This document shows, piece by piece, positions 8,480 to 17,342 of a DNA stretch of 64,000 bases. Each line of letters opens with the position of its first letter. The stretch's first letter is position 1. The notes under the pieces were generated by a model. That model searched no databases, was not told the DNA's origin, and saw only the letters and a program-made list of their open reading frames with translations. The position numbers were made by a program, and so were the translations under genes. This DNA is from Laceyella sediminis (GTDB lineage Bacteria; Bacillota; Bacilli; Thermoactinomycetales; Thermoactinomycetaceae): assembly GCF_003003125.1 (NCBI RefSeq), contig NZ_PVTZ01000005.1:1-64000 (forward strand), in the 5' to 3' direction.

Positions 8480-9274
8480 TTATTTTCCCTTGAATTGTGG
8501 CTTTCTTTTTTCCGCAAATGCCTGCACACCCTCCAGGAAATCGTGTGTGCGCCCGGCCAATTCTTGCACCTTGGCCTCAAACTCCAGTGCCTCGCTAAGG
8601 CTAGACTCCATCCCGCGGATGATCGCCCGCTTTGTCAAACCGATTGCCACTGTGGGACCTTCAGCCAATTGCCGAGCAAACGCGAACGCCTCATCAAACA
8701 ATTTTCCCTCTTCGACCATCCGCTCGGCCAAGCCAATGGCAATCGCTTCTTCCGCTTCCACGTCACGGCCACTCATCGCCAGTTCCAACGCCTTGCCCAA
8801 GCCTACCAAACGCGGCAGAAAATAGCTTGACCCACTGTCAACCGCCAAGCCGATGCGTACAAACGCTTCAACAAATCGGGTTGATGGAGTGATAAAACGA
8901 ATATCGCAAGCCAAAGCCAAACTGCAACCGGCTCCCGCCGCCACGCCGTTCACTGCCGCAATCACCGGCTTGTCCAGTCCCGATAGCGTTTCAATCAAAG
9001 GGTTGTACCGCTCACGCACACTGTCCCCCAAGGCGAAATGGTCTCCCTTTTTCTGCATGGCGGACCGATCCCCTAGGTCTTGTCCCGAACAAAACGCTTT
9101 GCCAGCCCCAGTGATCAGAACGGAACGGATGTCGTCATCTTGGGCCACTTGTTGTAGCACTTCCACCAGCTCCTGGCTCAATTGCTGGTTGATCGCATTG
9201 TACACCTTCGGCCGGTTGAGGGTGATCACCCCTACGCCGTCTTGTTTATTCAGTAACACCGTCGCTTCACTCAT
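8480..9274 (-). CDS. Enoyl-CoA hydratase/isomerase, PaaG-like
   Basis: Crotonase-fold enzyme of 264 residues, cytoplasmic. The oxyanion-hole segment is GKAFCSGQDLGDR, followed by AGAGCSLALACDIR. At the second catalytic position there is Asp in GLAVDSGSSYFLPR, rather than the Glu of classical hydratases. That pattern is typical of PaaG, the isomerase of ring-epoxidised phenylacetyl-CoA, and of some acyl-CoA isomerases. RBS GGGAGGA before ATG. Second gene of an operon with the PaaF-like crotonase. Function as a phenylacetate-pathway isomerase is likely by family, but no ring-epoxidase genes (paaABCE) are in the window. Confidence 0.82.
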   Translation of the reverse strand: MSEATVLLNKQDGVGVITLNRPKVYNAINQQLSQELVEVLQQVAQDDDIRSVLITGAGKAFCSGQDLGDRSAMQKKGDHFALGDSVRERYNPLIETLSGLDKPVIAAVNGVAAGAGCSLALACDIRFITPSTRFVEAFVRIGLAVDSGSSYFLPRLVGLGKALELAMSGRDVEAEEAIAIGLAERMVEEGKLFDEAFAFARQLAEGPTVAIGLTKRAIIRGMESSLSEALEFEAKVQELAGRTHDFLEGVQAFAEKRKPQFKGK

Positions 9275-9289
9275 GATTTGGTTCCTCCC

Positions 9290-10063
9290 TCATTTCCCTT
9301 TGAATTGGGGCTTTCGCTTCTCCATGAAAGCTTTCATTCCTTCCTGCTGGTCTTCCGAAGAAAACAGCAAGTAAAACGCGTGCTGCTCAAACTGCAATCC
9401 TTGCTCTACGGTCAATTCTTGCGCTCGGTTGACCGCCTGCTTAGCCAATCGGACGGCGATGGGAGGCTTTTGGGCAATCTCCCCGGCTAAAGCCAATGCT
9501 TCTTCCTCCACCTGCCCATCCGGCACAACGCGATTGACCAAGCCCCAAGCTAGCGCCTCGTCTGCCGTCAACATCCGGCCGGTGAGAATCAGCTCCATGG
9601 CCTTCGCTTTGCCAATCGCCTTGGTTAACCGCTGAGTACCGCCCGCTCCCGGCATCACGCCGATGTTGATTTCCGGTTGGCCGAACTTGGCCGACTCTCC
9701 AGCGATAATCATGTCACAGCACATGGCGAGTTCATTCCCACCGCCTAAGGCATATCCCTTGACTGCGGCGATGATCGGCTTAGCGACCCGACGAATGCGC
9801 TCCCAATCGGCAAAATAAGGCCGGTTGACAAAGTCGACCGCATCCATGCCGGCCAACTCCTGAATGTCAGCGCCAGCAGCAAACGCTTTGTCTCCGCCGG
9901 TCAAGACAATCGCGCGCACCCCGTCTTCCCGATCCAACTCTTCCAACAGATCGGCCAGCCGTTTCACCAATGCTTGGTTCAAGGCGTTTAGCACATGCGG
10001 CCGGTGCAAACGGAGCAATGCAACATGGTCTTTGGTTTCAACCATTATGCGCGCTTCGCTCAT
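9290..10063 (-). CDS. Enoyl-CoA hydratase, PaaF-like
   Basis: Crotonase-fold hydratase, 257 residues. Both catalytic Glu residues of the classical family are present, in GGGNELAMCCD and in PEINIGVMPGAGG. The GGDKAFAAGADIQEL segment forms the first oxyanion loop. It hydrates trans-2-enoyl-CoA in fatty acid, amino acid or phenylacetate degradation. Start at 10063 has GGAGGAGGG 5-8 bases upstream. It is first in the paaF/paaG-like operon and ends, like its partner, in EKRKPQFKGK, which points to an old duplication. Transcription probably starts at the palindromic promoter at 10182-10210. Confidence 0.85.
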   Translation of the reverse strand: MSEARIMVETKDHVALLRLHRPHVLNALNQALVKRLADLLEELDREDGVRAIVLTGGDKAFAAGADIQELAGMDAVDFVNRPYFADWERIRRVAKPIIAAVKGYALGGGNELAMCCDMIIAGESAKFGQPEINIGVMPGAGGTQRLTKAIGKAKAMELILTGRMLTADEALAWGLVNRVVPDGQVEEEALALAGEIAQKPPIAVRLAKQAVNRAQELTVEQGLQFEQHAFYLLFSSEDQQEGMKAFMEKRKPQFKGK

Positions 10064-10181
10064 TTTGTCCCTCCTCCATCTTCCATTCATCCTAATCTGG
10101 TGTTTACTCAGCTTAGATATGTTGGAAGCGATTACAAATAAACTATTTTAAAAAAACTCTCTTTTCTGATGATACGATTTT

Positions 10182-10210
10182 ATTTTACCAAACAAGCGAT
10201 TGTTTGTCAG
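10182..10210 (-). promoter_or_regulatory. Promoter with embedded operator for the crotonase operon
   Basis: On the minus strand CTGACA (10205-10210), 17 bases, then TAAAAT (10182-10187): a good sigma-A promoter. The spacer and box edges hold a perfect palindrome, CAAACAA-gcga-TTGTTTG (10189-10206). A repressor bound here would block RNA polymerase directly. The size and symmetry suit a TetR-family regulator of acyl-CoA metabolism, but no such gene is in the window. Confidence 0.65.
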
Positions 10211-10271
10211 TTTGTTACACAACAGCTGTCCAGCATCACAGTACAAAAGCCTAGCGCTTCTAGGCACCATG

Positions 10272-10298
10272 AAAAAAGGCACCCCTTTCAAGGGTGCC
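10272..10298 (-). terminator. Terminator of the abrB-like gene
   Basis: Minus strand: GGCACCC, short loop, GGGGTGCC, then TTTTTT (10272-10277). It directly follows the AbrB-like gene. Confidence 0.9.
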
Positions 10299-10305
10299 TT
10301 GCCAT

Positions 10306-10572
10306 TTATCTTTGCTCTCCGGATGCCAACACATATTTGGCGGTTTCTTCAACGCATTCTTCGCAAATGATTTTTTCTCGGAAATAAAAGAGTTTATCGG
10401 CGTTTCCGCATAAGACGCATGTGGGGTTATATTTTTTTAAGACAATACTATTATTGTCAACATATATTTCCACCCCGTCATGGGGATTGATGTTCATCAT
10501 ATCCCTCAATTCTTTGGGCAAAACGATGCGTCCTAGGTGGTCTACTTTCCGAACGATCCCGATTCCCTTCAT
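10306..10572 (-). CDS. AbrB-family transition-state regulator with C-terminal zinc motif
   Basis: DNA-binding regulator of 88 residues. The N-terminal half is a SpoVT/AbrB swapped-hairpin domain (GIVRKVDHLGRIVLPKELR, then DGVEIYVDNNSIVLKKY), nearly the same as in Bacillus AbrB and Abh. The C-terminal half differs: it has CVLCGN and CEECV, a four-Cys knuckle, instead of the AbrB multimerisation tail. It presumably represses stationary-phase genes as a homotetramer. RBS GAGAGGGG, own terminator, so monocistronic. Confidence 0.87.
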   Translation of the reverse strand: MKGIGIVRKVDHLGRIVLPKELRDMMNINPHDGVEIYVDNNSIVLKKYNPTCVLCGNADKLFYFREKIICEECVEETAKYVLASGEQR

Positions 10573-10677
10573 AGGTTGGCCCCTCTCTTTTCTGTTGAAG
10601 CTGGTGGGAGGTGTCAGCTTGCAACTGAAAATGCGAGCCTTGCCGTGGACTAGGCTGGTATCGGACGGTGTAATGTA

Positions 10678-11712
10678 CTATGGCGTCTTTTGCGTCGATC
10701 CAGTGTTCGTGTCGGTGCTTTGTGATGTGTCCGTATTGGTATTGTTATCCGTTGGCGGTTGATTTGTCCCGCCTGTGTCACCCGTACCCGAATGATCTTG
10801 CTCAGGATGCTCGTTATTCGGCTCAGGTTGCGGTTCTTGTGTTGGTTCATCCTGATTGTTCGGCGTTGTGGCCGGTGGCTTCGGCTCATCTGTCGTGCGC
10901 GGTTCCTGTTTAGGTTCGGTTGCCTTCGGATGCTCTTTCTCTATGATGTCCACAAGCTCCGGCAACACCTCTGGTTTATTCAACATCTCAGAAACAGGCG
11001 GCACTTCCAACGCCAGCTCTGTCAATGGCGTTTCTTCCATCTCTTCAGCTTCCAATTGTTTGCCTTCTTTTTTAGCTATCAGCCAAGCGGTGTACTTCAC
11101 AGGAGACAAGCCAAATTGGCTTGCTTTGCTTTTCACTTTTTTGGGAACGACTAACGAACGCACTTCCAATTGCAAATTTTCCTGCTTGCTTTTGTTGTCC
11201 AGGATCGTTTTGAGATGATCCAGCGTTTCTTCACTATTTTTCTCTTCTTTATAACCGGACAACACCACTTGGTCTTTTTGTTGCACATAGCCGTGTTGCT
11301 TGGCTTTTCCCAAGAAGTCGATGACGAATTGGTTGAGGCTCTCTTTTTTCCATTCTTCCCCATCCAATAATTGTTTAGCTGCCTTGTTCAGCGGATGGAG
11401 TTCCACTATATTGCGCTCTTCATCTATGCCGATTTCCACACTCGGATTCACATCAACATAAATGTATGTTTGAGCATCGACCCGATCCGGAGCCATCTGC
11501 GGCAAAATGAAAAACATCCCCAGTACGGCGGCGGCTGCAACGGAGACAAATGCCGGGACAAGCCTCCGGCGATTGCGCTTCGTCGCTTGGAAAGTGATTT
11601 CCTCCCCAACCACTAAGGAAGGATTGGTTCTTGGTACTTTGATAAAATCGCCTTCTGGGGTGAGCACAATCCAATGCCGTGATTGCACTTCCATTATAAT
11701 TCCTCTGTGCAT
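10678..11712 (-). CDS. rsgI: Anti-sigma-I factor RsgI
   Basis: Single-pass membrane anti-sigma factor. Of 344 residues, the cytoplasmic N-terminus (1-50) is an RsgI_N domain that would bind SigI. A transmembrane helix lies at about 52-72, then a conserved extracytoplasmic domain beginning TYIYVDVNPSVEIGID, the region of self-cleavage in RsgI homologues, and a long Pro/Thr/Gln/Asn-rich low-complexity tail from about residue 255. The ATG at 11712 is chosen because GGGGGG lies upstream and the longer frame would overlap sigI. The gene follows sigI by 25 bases. No carbohydrate-binding domain is attached, unlike many clostridial RsgIs. Confidence 0.9.
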   Translation of the reverse strand: MHRGIIMEVQSRHWIVLTPEGDFIKVPRTNPSLVVGEEITFQATKRNRRRLVPAFVSVAAAAVLGMFFILPQMAPDRVDAQTYIYVDVNPSVEIGIDEERNIVELHPLNKAAKQLLDGEEWKKESLNQFVIDFLGKAKQHGYVQQKDQVVLSGYKEEKNSEETLDHLKTILDNKSKQENLQLEVRSLVVPKKVKSKASQFGLSPVKYTAWLIAKKEGKQLEAEEMEETPLTELALEVPPVSEMLNKPEVLPELVDIIEKEHPKATEPKQEPRTTDEPKPPATTPNNQDEPTQEPQPEPNNEHPEQDHSGTGDTGGTNQPPTDNNTNTDTSQSTDTNTGSTQKTP

Positions 11713-11737
11713 AGGTCCGCCCCCCCTTTCTTCCCCG

Positions 11738-12448
11738 TCACAATCCAATATAACTTCGCAACAAACCAAGATCCTCCACTCGAACAATCGTCAACGCGAT
11801 CAAATAATCGCGGTGCCTGCTCAGCGTTCGGCGATGCATGCCTAAAGCTTTAGCCAATTCTTTGTCAGGTCTTTTCTGTGTATAAAATTTATGTAGCAAG
11901 CTTTGATCCGCTACAAGCTGTCTGGCTATCTGGAAGAGATTTTCACGCGTGTCACGATGCTTGGGCTTTTTCTTGGCCAAATCATTCAAGCTGATGTCGA
12001 ATTTGGCTAGAGCTTTGATGAAAATTTCAATTTCCATCCTGCGCATGCGATCCAACTCTTCATTGTTATGCCTTTCAAAGGATACGGATACAAGTTCTTG
12101 ATTTTGGTTTTCATCAGCCCGTGTGCCAGTCCCGCCCATCGGCAACACTCGATGATGCTTGCCCTCTTGACGGAAATAATCGACTAGGCGGCGCTGGATT
12201 ACTTTGTAAGCGAAGGATAAAAATGAAGCGTTAAAATCAGGTTTAAATTTCTCCAACGCTTCATCCAACGCCCGATAAGCAATCATATACTCATCATCTT
12301 GCTGCGTTATCACTCTCCGGCATACCCGGGAAGCGATTCGACGAACGTGAGGTTCCAATTCACGCAACAAATCGTCTCTCTGTTCAGGAGAGTGAGCAGT
12401 TTGCACCTGTAACACACGTGCTTCTAAATCTGTAGTTCCCCGGAACAT
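11738..12448 (-). CDS. sigI: RNA polymerase sigma factor SigI
   Basis: Alternative sigma factor of the SigI family, linked in Bacillus to heat shock and cell-wall stress. 236 residues with a region-2-like part (DDEYMIAYRALDEALEKF, SFLSFAYKVIQRRLVDYFR) and a C-terminal HTH-like segment (DKELAKALGMHRRTLSRHR). RBS GGGAGAGGTG. It forms a two-gene unit with rsgI, so the regulator and its membrane inhibitor are made together. In relatives sigI transcribes its own operon; I did not find a convincing SigI-type promoter by eye. Confidence 0.92.
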   Translation of the reverse strand: MFRGTTDLEARVLQVQTAHSPEQRDDLLRELEPHVRRIASRVCRRVITQQDDEYMIAYRALDEALEKFKPDFNASFLSFAYKVIQRRLVDYFRQEGKHHRVLPMGGTGTRADENQNQELVSVSFERHNNEELDRMRRMEIEIFIKALAKFDISLNDLAKKKPKHRDTRENLFQIARQLVADQSLLHKFYTQKRPDKELAKALGMHRRTLSRHRDYLIALTIVRVEDLGLLRSYIGL

Positions 12449-12625
12449 GCAATACCGACACCTCTCCCTATCTATTTATTCGCATCGTCTCCCTTTTTTT
12501 GTGTCTCTCTTCGCGGAAGCAAAATCATTTTACCATGTTTGCCCACATATTTGACTAATTAAAAGTAAGATTTTTTAAAAACATAAAATAATCAACCCGT
12601 TTATTTTCGGGCATGCTAAAAGAAA

Positions 12626-12650
12626 TTGGTTCCCTTTAATAGGAAACCAA
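12626..12650. terminator. Possible terminator between the acyl-CoA synthetase and sigI
   Basis: An imperfect 9-bp stem (TTGGTTCCC / GGAAACCAA, one mismatch) with short T-rich tails on both sides. It lies about 80 bases past the synthetase stop, inside the 280-base AT-rich gap before sigI. Confidence 0.4.
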
Positions 12651-12727
12651 CGATTTTTACAAATTATTTAAAAATGAGTCGAAAAAGCACCCCAGTGTCC
12701 AAACATTCTGCCCCTATAGATCGATCT

Positions 12728-14677
12728 TCAGTCTATGTGATTATCTCCCATTTTTCGTATGATTTCAACAGCTGTATGATTCTCCAAAGACGATAAATCC
12801 CCAGTCTCCCGCCCCAGATAGGCGCTTCGGATGACGCGGCGCAAGATCTTACCGTTTCGTGTCTTCGGCAACTCGTCGACGAAAAGAACGCGTTTCGGCT
12901 TCAATGCTTTCCCCATCTTCTCGCCAACAAAGTGAATCAACTCCCGTTCCATCTCCTCTCCCGTGTCCGGCTCCGCTTTCAACACGACAAAACACACCGC
13001 GCATTCGCCTTTGACCGAATCTGGAACACCGATGGTGGCCGCTTCTAAAACAGCTGGATGATCCACCAGTACCGACTCCATTTCCGCAGGTCCCATTCGT
13101 TTGCCGGCGATGTTGAGGGTGTCGTCTGAACGCCCCGTGATAAACCACTGCCCTTCTTCATCAATGGCCACCCAATCCCCATGCACCCATGTTTGGGGCC
13201 AACGCCGCCAATACGCCTCTTCATAACGGTCGTCATCCTGCCAAAAGCCGCTGGTCATGCCGACCCAAGGCTGGCGCAACACCAACTCGCCCACTTCGCC
13301 GCGCACCGGTTTTCCCTGTTCATCCCACACATCGGCATCCATCCCTGGCAAAGGGCCGGCAAAACCGCACGGTGCAATCGGCTTGAAAAAGTGATTGCCC
13401 AAGATGCCCCCTGACACCTCTGTTCCGCCTGAGTAGTTGAAAATGGGGATCCGCTTTCGCCCCACTTGTTCAAACAGCCACATCCACGGCTCTGGATTCC
13501 ATGGTTCGCCAGTGGAACCGAACACCCGGAGCGAGCTCAAGTCGTTCCCTTCCAGCCACGATTCCCCTTCTTTCATCAAAGAACGGATCAAGGTTGGGGA
13601 TATGCCCAAGTGCGTCACCCCATGCCGCTCGACTAATTGCCACAACCGATTTGGCTGGGGATAGTCAGGAGTGCCTTCGTACAACAGCATGGTGCTACCC
13701 ATCAGCAATGAGCCAAACACCATCCACGGCCCCATCATCCAACCCATATCCGTCACCCAGAACAGCACATCTCCAGGCCCCACATCAAAAGCGTACCCCG
13801 CATCAAATGCGGCTTTGAGCGGGAAACCGCTGTGGGTGTGAACCGTTCCTTTCGGTTTGCCCGTGGTGCCAGAAGTATAGATGATCATTAACGGCTCACT
13901 GGCATCGGTATCGACGGGTGGAAGCGGTTCCATCTTTTTCATCAACTCATCCCAACTTACATCCCGGGAATCATGCCAAGGACACGCTCTCCCCAGCCTC
14001 CGCACCACAATCACCTTTTCAATCGATGGAGACAATTGCGCAGCCCGGTCAGCTTCTTCTTTCATCGCCACCATCTTGCCGCGGCGCTTGTAACCGTCCG
14101 CCGTAATGAGCCACTTCGCTTCACAGCCTTGAATTCGAGTCGCCACCGCTTCCGCGCCGTAACCAGAAAAACACGGGGTGAAAATCGCGCCGAGCCGGGC
14201 AATCGCCAGCATCGCCACCACATTCTCCACGATCATGGGCAGATACAACGCGACCCGGTCACCCCGTCGGACGCCCAATTCACGTAACCCGCGAGCGCAA
14301 CAGTTCACCTCACGCAACAATTCGCGGTACGTCAGTTTCTCCGTCGAGCCGTCGTCGCCTTCCCAGATCAGGGCAAGCTGGTTGCGTCTAGCTGGATCTT
14401 CCGCAAACCGATCTAGCGCGTTGGCAGAGATATTCAACCTCCCCCCGACAAACCAGCGCGGCCAAGCGATGCCTCGCTCCAAATCGACTGCTTTTGTGTA
14501 AGGTACCGTCCAAGCAAGCGACATGTCTTTGGCTACTTCATTCCAAAACCAACCAATATCCTTAATTGACGCTTGGTAAAATGCATCATAATCTTCATAC
14601 CCCAACTTCTGCATCAGACGATAAAGCCTTGTCTGCTCGATCATCTCCCGCTTGGGAAACCAAACCGGTTTATACAT
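12728..14677 (-). CDS. AMP-forming acyl-CoA synthetase, acetyl-CoA synthetase-like
   Basis: ANL-superfamily enzyme of 649 residues that activates a carboxylic acid with ATP and CoA. It has the N-terminal Acs-type region (WFVGGRLNISANALDRF), the P-loop YTSGTTGKPKG near residue 268, the GTEVSGG and GRSDDTLNIAGKRMGP motifs, and the C-terminal catalytic Lys610 in TRNGKILRR. It resembles acetyl-, propionyl- or acetoacetyl-CoA synthetases more than long-chain enzymes. The acid cannot be fixed from sequence. It stands alone, between sigI and an amino acid permease. The start is annotated at the first Met of the frame. Confidence 0.85.
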   Translation of the reverse strand: MYKPVWFPKREMIEQTRLYRLMQKLGYEDYDAFYQASIKDIGWFWNEVAKDMSLAWTVPYTKAVDLERGIAWPRWFVGGRLNISANALDRFAEDPARRNQLALIWEGDDGSTEKLTYRELLREVNCCARGLRELGVRRGDRVALYLPMIVENVVAMLAIARLGAIFTPCFSGYGAEAVATRIQGCEAKWLITADGYKRRGKMVAMKEEADRAAQLSPSIEKVIVVRRLGRACPWHDSRDVSWDELMKKMEPLPPVDTDASEPLMIIYTSGTTGKPKGTVHTHSGFPLKAAFDAGYAFDVGPGDVLFWVTDMGWMMGPWMVFGSLLMGSTMLLYEGTPDYPQPNRLWQLVERHGVTHLGISPTLIRSLMKEGESWLEGNDLSSLRVFGSTGEPWNPEPWMWLFEQVGRKRIPIFNYSGGTEVSGGILGNHFFKPIAPCGFAGPLPGMDADVWDEQGKPVRGEVGELVLRQPWVGMTSGFWQDDDRYEEAYWRRWPQTWVHGDWVAIDEEGQWFITGRSDDTLNIAGKRMGPAEMESVLVDHPAVLEAATIGVPDSVKGECAVCFVVLKAEPDTGEEMERELIHFVGEKMGKALKPKRVLFVDELPKTRNGKILRRVIRSAYLGRETGDLSSLENHTAVEIIRKMGDNHID

Positions 14678-14783
14678 GGTACCACTCCATTTCCCACATG
14701 AAATATCAGGGCTCGTTGTACATTCATTTTAACTTTCCAATTGAAAAATCACAATATTGAATGATTTTAGTCTTTAATTACAC

Positions 14784-14820
14784 AAAAAAAACACCCCCTG
14801 TCTGTATGCCAGGGAGTGTT
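14784..14820 (-). terminator. Terminator of the amino acid permease gene
   Basis: Minus strand: an 11-bp stem (14810-14820 with 14790-14800, one T-G pair) followed by a run of T. Confidence 0.9.
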
Positions 14821-14851
14821 ACGCACTGGAAAGGTGATTTGCCTAATCAAT

Positions 14852-16258
14852 TTATTCGGTTACTCGCTTCTCTTGCAATGCGGCGAATTTTTTTCTGAAG
14901 AACAAGAAATACACAATGTAGCAGATGATGATCGCCGGCACGCCGAAGGTAATCGCACTGCGGGTGGCAGGATCAAACCACTGGCTCACCAAGACCACCA
15001 AGTTGATCACAAAGGCCAAGATCGGCACAATCGGGAACAGCGGAGTCTTAAATTTCAGATCTTCCACTTTCCCACCTTCTTTCACATATTTGATGCGGAA
15101 GAAGAATTGGGATGCGGCAATCGACATCCAAGCTAGCACCGCCGTCACTCCGGCGATGGAAAGCAAGCTCATGTAAATGGTGTCTTCTGCGAAACGGTAG
15201 GACAACAGGGACAGACAGGCAAAGCCCATGCTGAGGATCAACGCATTAAGCGGCACACCCTTCTTGGTCACTTTGCCGAATATCGGGCTCGCCATGCCAT
15301 TGTGTGACAAGGAGTACAACATCCGGGTCGTCGCGTATAATCCGGAGTTGGCAACAGACAACAGCGCCATCAAGATGACGAAGTTCATTACGTCCGCAGC
15401 GTAAGGAATGCCCAGCTTCTCAAATGCTACGACAAAGGGGCTTTCCATCACACCGGCTTCTTTCCATGGAATCAAGCCAGCCAACACAAAAATCGCTAAA
15501 CCGAAGAAAAGAATCGTACGCCAGACGGTTTGATTGATTGCCCGTGGGATGGTCTTATCGGGATTCTCACTCTCTCCCGATGCGATCCCGATCAATTCAG
15601 TTCCTTGGAATGAAAAGTTTACCGCCAGCATGGTCATCAAGACCGCACCAAATCCATTGGGGAACAAGCCGTCTTTCGTAAAGTTATTCAGCATCGGAGC
15701 AGCTTCTCCGCCTTTCAACGTGATCAAGCCGAACATTGCCGCTCCACCCAGGATGATAAAGACAATAATCGTTAACACTTTAATGCTGGAAAACCAAAAT
15801 TCCGTCTCCGCGAAGCCCCTTGCAGAGAAAGCGTTTACAACGAACAGAATAATTCCGAACACCAAACACCATACCCATAGGGAAACATCAGGAAACCAAC
15901 GATCCATCAACATTCCGATTGAGATCAATTCGAGCGCCACAGTTACCGCCCAGCCGAGCCAATACAGCCAGCCGATGGTGAAACCAGTCGCTGGATTGAT
16001 AAATCTTGTCGTATAATCTTGGAATGATCCCGCAACAGGATAAGCGACGGCCAACTCCCCCAAACACAGCATGATCAGGTACATGCTCAAACCACCGATG
16101 AGGTAAGATAATACCGCGCCAAATGGACCGGCTTGCCCCACGGTATATCCCGTGCTCAAAAAGAACCCGGTTCCAATCACGCCCCCAAGGGCAATCATAA
16201 ACAAGTGGCGGCTTTTCATTGTCCTTTTCAATTCTTGCTGCTGATTAATTTCGTGCAT
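14852..16258 (-). CDS. Amino acid permease, APC family
   Basis: Proton-coupled amino acid importer of the AAT group of the APC superfamily, 468 residues with 12 predicted membrane helices. The N-terminal substrate-site motif is [21 protein letters not shown], shortened here to its key Gly residues (GVIGTGFF), and helix 6 has [19 protein letters not shown]. Relatives in Bacillus carry arginine/ornithine, proline or S-methylmethionine; specificity is not clear. ATG preceded by GGAGGAGG. Monocistronic with its own terminator. Its neighbourhood of amino acid catabolism genes would fit an uptake role. Confidence 0.88.
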   Translation of the reverse strand: MHEINQQQELKRTMKSRHLFMIALGGVIGTGFFLSTGYTVGQAGPFGAVLSYLIGGLSMYLIMLCLGELAVAYPVAGSFQDYTTRFINPATGFTIGWLYWLGWAVTVALELISIGMLMDRWFPDVSLWVWCLVFGIILFVVNAFSARGFAETEFWFSSIKVLTIIVFIILGGAAMFGLITLKGGEAAPMLNNFTKDGLFPNGFGAVLMTMLAVNFSFQGTELIGIASGESENPDKTIPRAINQTVWRTILFFGLAIFVLAGLIPWKEAGVMESPFVVAFEKLGIPYAADVMNFVILMALLSVANSGLYATTRMLYSLSHNGMASPIFGKVTKKGVPLNALILSMGFACLSLLSYRFAEDTIYMSLLSIAGVTAVLAWMSIAASQFFFRIKYVKEGGKVEDLKFKTPLFPIVPILAFVINLVVLVSQWFDPATRSAITFGVPAIIICYIVYFLFFRKKFAALQEKRVTE

Positions 16259-16580
16259 TAATCCTCCTCCTCGTCACTGCAACGCAATCTATCATATGTC
16301 GATATTATAATTTTTTTCAAAAAAAGAAAAGGTTCATTTTTATCCAACTCCAATAATTCCTTCATTTTGCCGTTATTATACCCTTTCGTAAGGAATATAT
16401 TATATTAAAACTTTATTGCTTCGTAGTATAAATATACACGACAACCAAATAAATAATCAATAGGAAATCACTTCAAAAATAGGGTATAGTATTGAATACA
16501 TATAGCGATTAAAGCTATTTTGACACGATTTATTGGATAAGAACCTGTATAAAATCAATGCAGAAAAGGGCGGAGACAAC
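16259..16580. other. AT-rich divergent intergenic region
   Basis: This 322-base stretch separates the leftward permease from the rightward esterase. It is much more AT-rich than the genes. A TATAAT hexamer reads leftward near 16375 and a TTGACA rightward near 16515, but neither has a well-spaced partner. I see no riboswitch and no long dyad. Confidence 0.4.
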
Positions 16581-17297
16581 ATGGCAAAACGCACCATTAA
16601 GAAAGAATTGGTAACGAGCCGCTGGCTGAATGAAACCAAAGAAATCCTCATCTATCTGCCTCCCGGCCACGAAACATTGACCGACTTGCCGCTGTTGGTG
16701 CTACACGACGGGCCCGATTATTTCAACTTGGGCCGCATCGTCACCCAAGCGACGCCATTGATCGAAGCCGGAGAACTTACACCCTTCGCCATGATGGCGA
16801 TTCCGGTGAACAAAGAGCGCCGCACCAGCGAATATTCACCGATCGGAGAGCGGCAAGCGTCGCATATGAGCATGGTGGTTGAAGAATTGCTTCCCTTGGT
16901 GCGGAGCCGTTACCCCATCAGTCCGAAACGGGATGACCTGGTAGTAGGCGGCTCCTCTCTTGGCGGCACCGTCTCATTGCATTTGGCGCTTCAATATCCT
17001 GATGTCTGTTCCCGCGTTTTATCCCAGTCAGGAGCATTCCTGCAACAAACCATTGATGAAGTGATGCGGCAACCCAGCCTCTCACACCTTCAGATCTATC
17101 AATCGATCGGCTTGTCGGAGACTGCGGTTCCTACACATATGGGCACCCTTGACTTGGTTGCGCGCAATCGCGAAATGAAACGCCATTTGCTTGAAAAAAA
17201 TGCAAAAGTGGCCTATTACGAGGAAGAGGGAGACCATACATGGGGGTTCTGGCAACGTGAACTTCCCCGTGCCTTGCGCCTATTTTTCGGGCAATAA
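16581..17297 (+). CDS. Alpha/beta hydrolase, esterase D / enterochelin-esterase type
   Basis: Cytoplasmic serine hydrolase of 238 residues. The nucleophile is Ser126 in GSSLGG, and the likely catalytic His219 lies in GDHTWGFW. LVLHDGPDY forms the oxyanion segment. The fold matches the putative esterase family that includes enterochelin esterase and Bacillus YbbA-like proteins. No siderophore genes are nearby, so a general esterase is more likely. Start at 16581 follows GGGCGGAG by 6 bases; an in-frame ATG at 16533 has no ribosome binding site. Confidence 0.83.
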   Translation: MAKRTIKKELVTSRWLNETKEILIYLPPGHETLTDLPLLVLHDGPDYFNLGRIVTQATPLIEAGELTPFAMMAIPVNKERRTSEYSPIGERQASHMSMVVEELLPLVRSRYPISPKRDDLVVGGSSLGGTVSLHLALQYPDVCSRVLSQSGAFLQQTIDEVMRQPSLSHLQIYQSIGLSETAVPTHMGTLDLVARNREMKRHLLEKNAKVAYYEEEGDHTWGFWQRELPRALRLFFGQ

Positions 17298-17300
17298 CCA

Positions 17301-17340
17301 AAAAAGCCATGACAAGTGAGTAAACTTGTCATGGCTTTTT
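17301..17340. terminator. Bidirectional terminator
   Basis: Perfect 17-bp stem AAAAAGCCATGACAAGT with its complement and a 6-base loop, with T-runs on both strands. It serves the esterase gene and the convergent membrane-protein gene. Confidence 0.95.
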
Positions 17341-17342
17341 GT

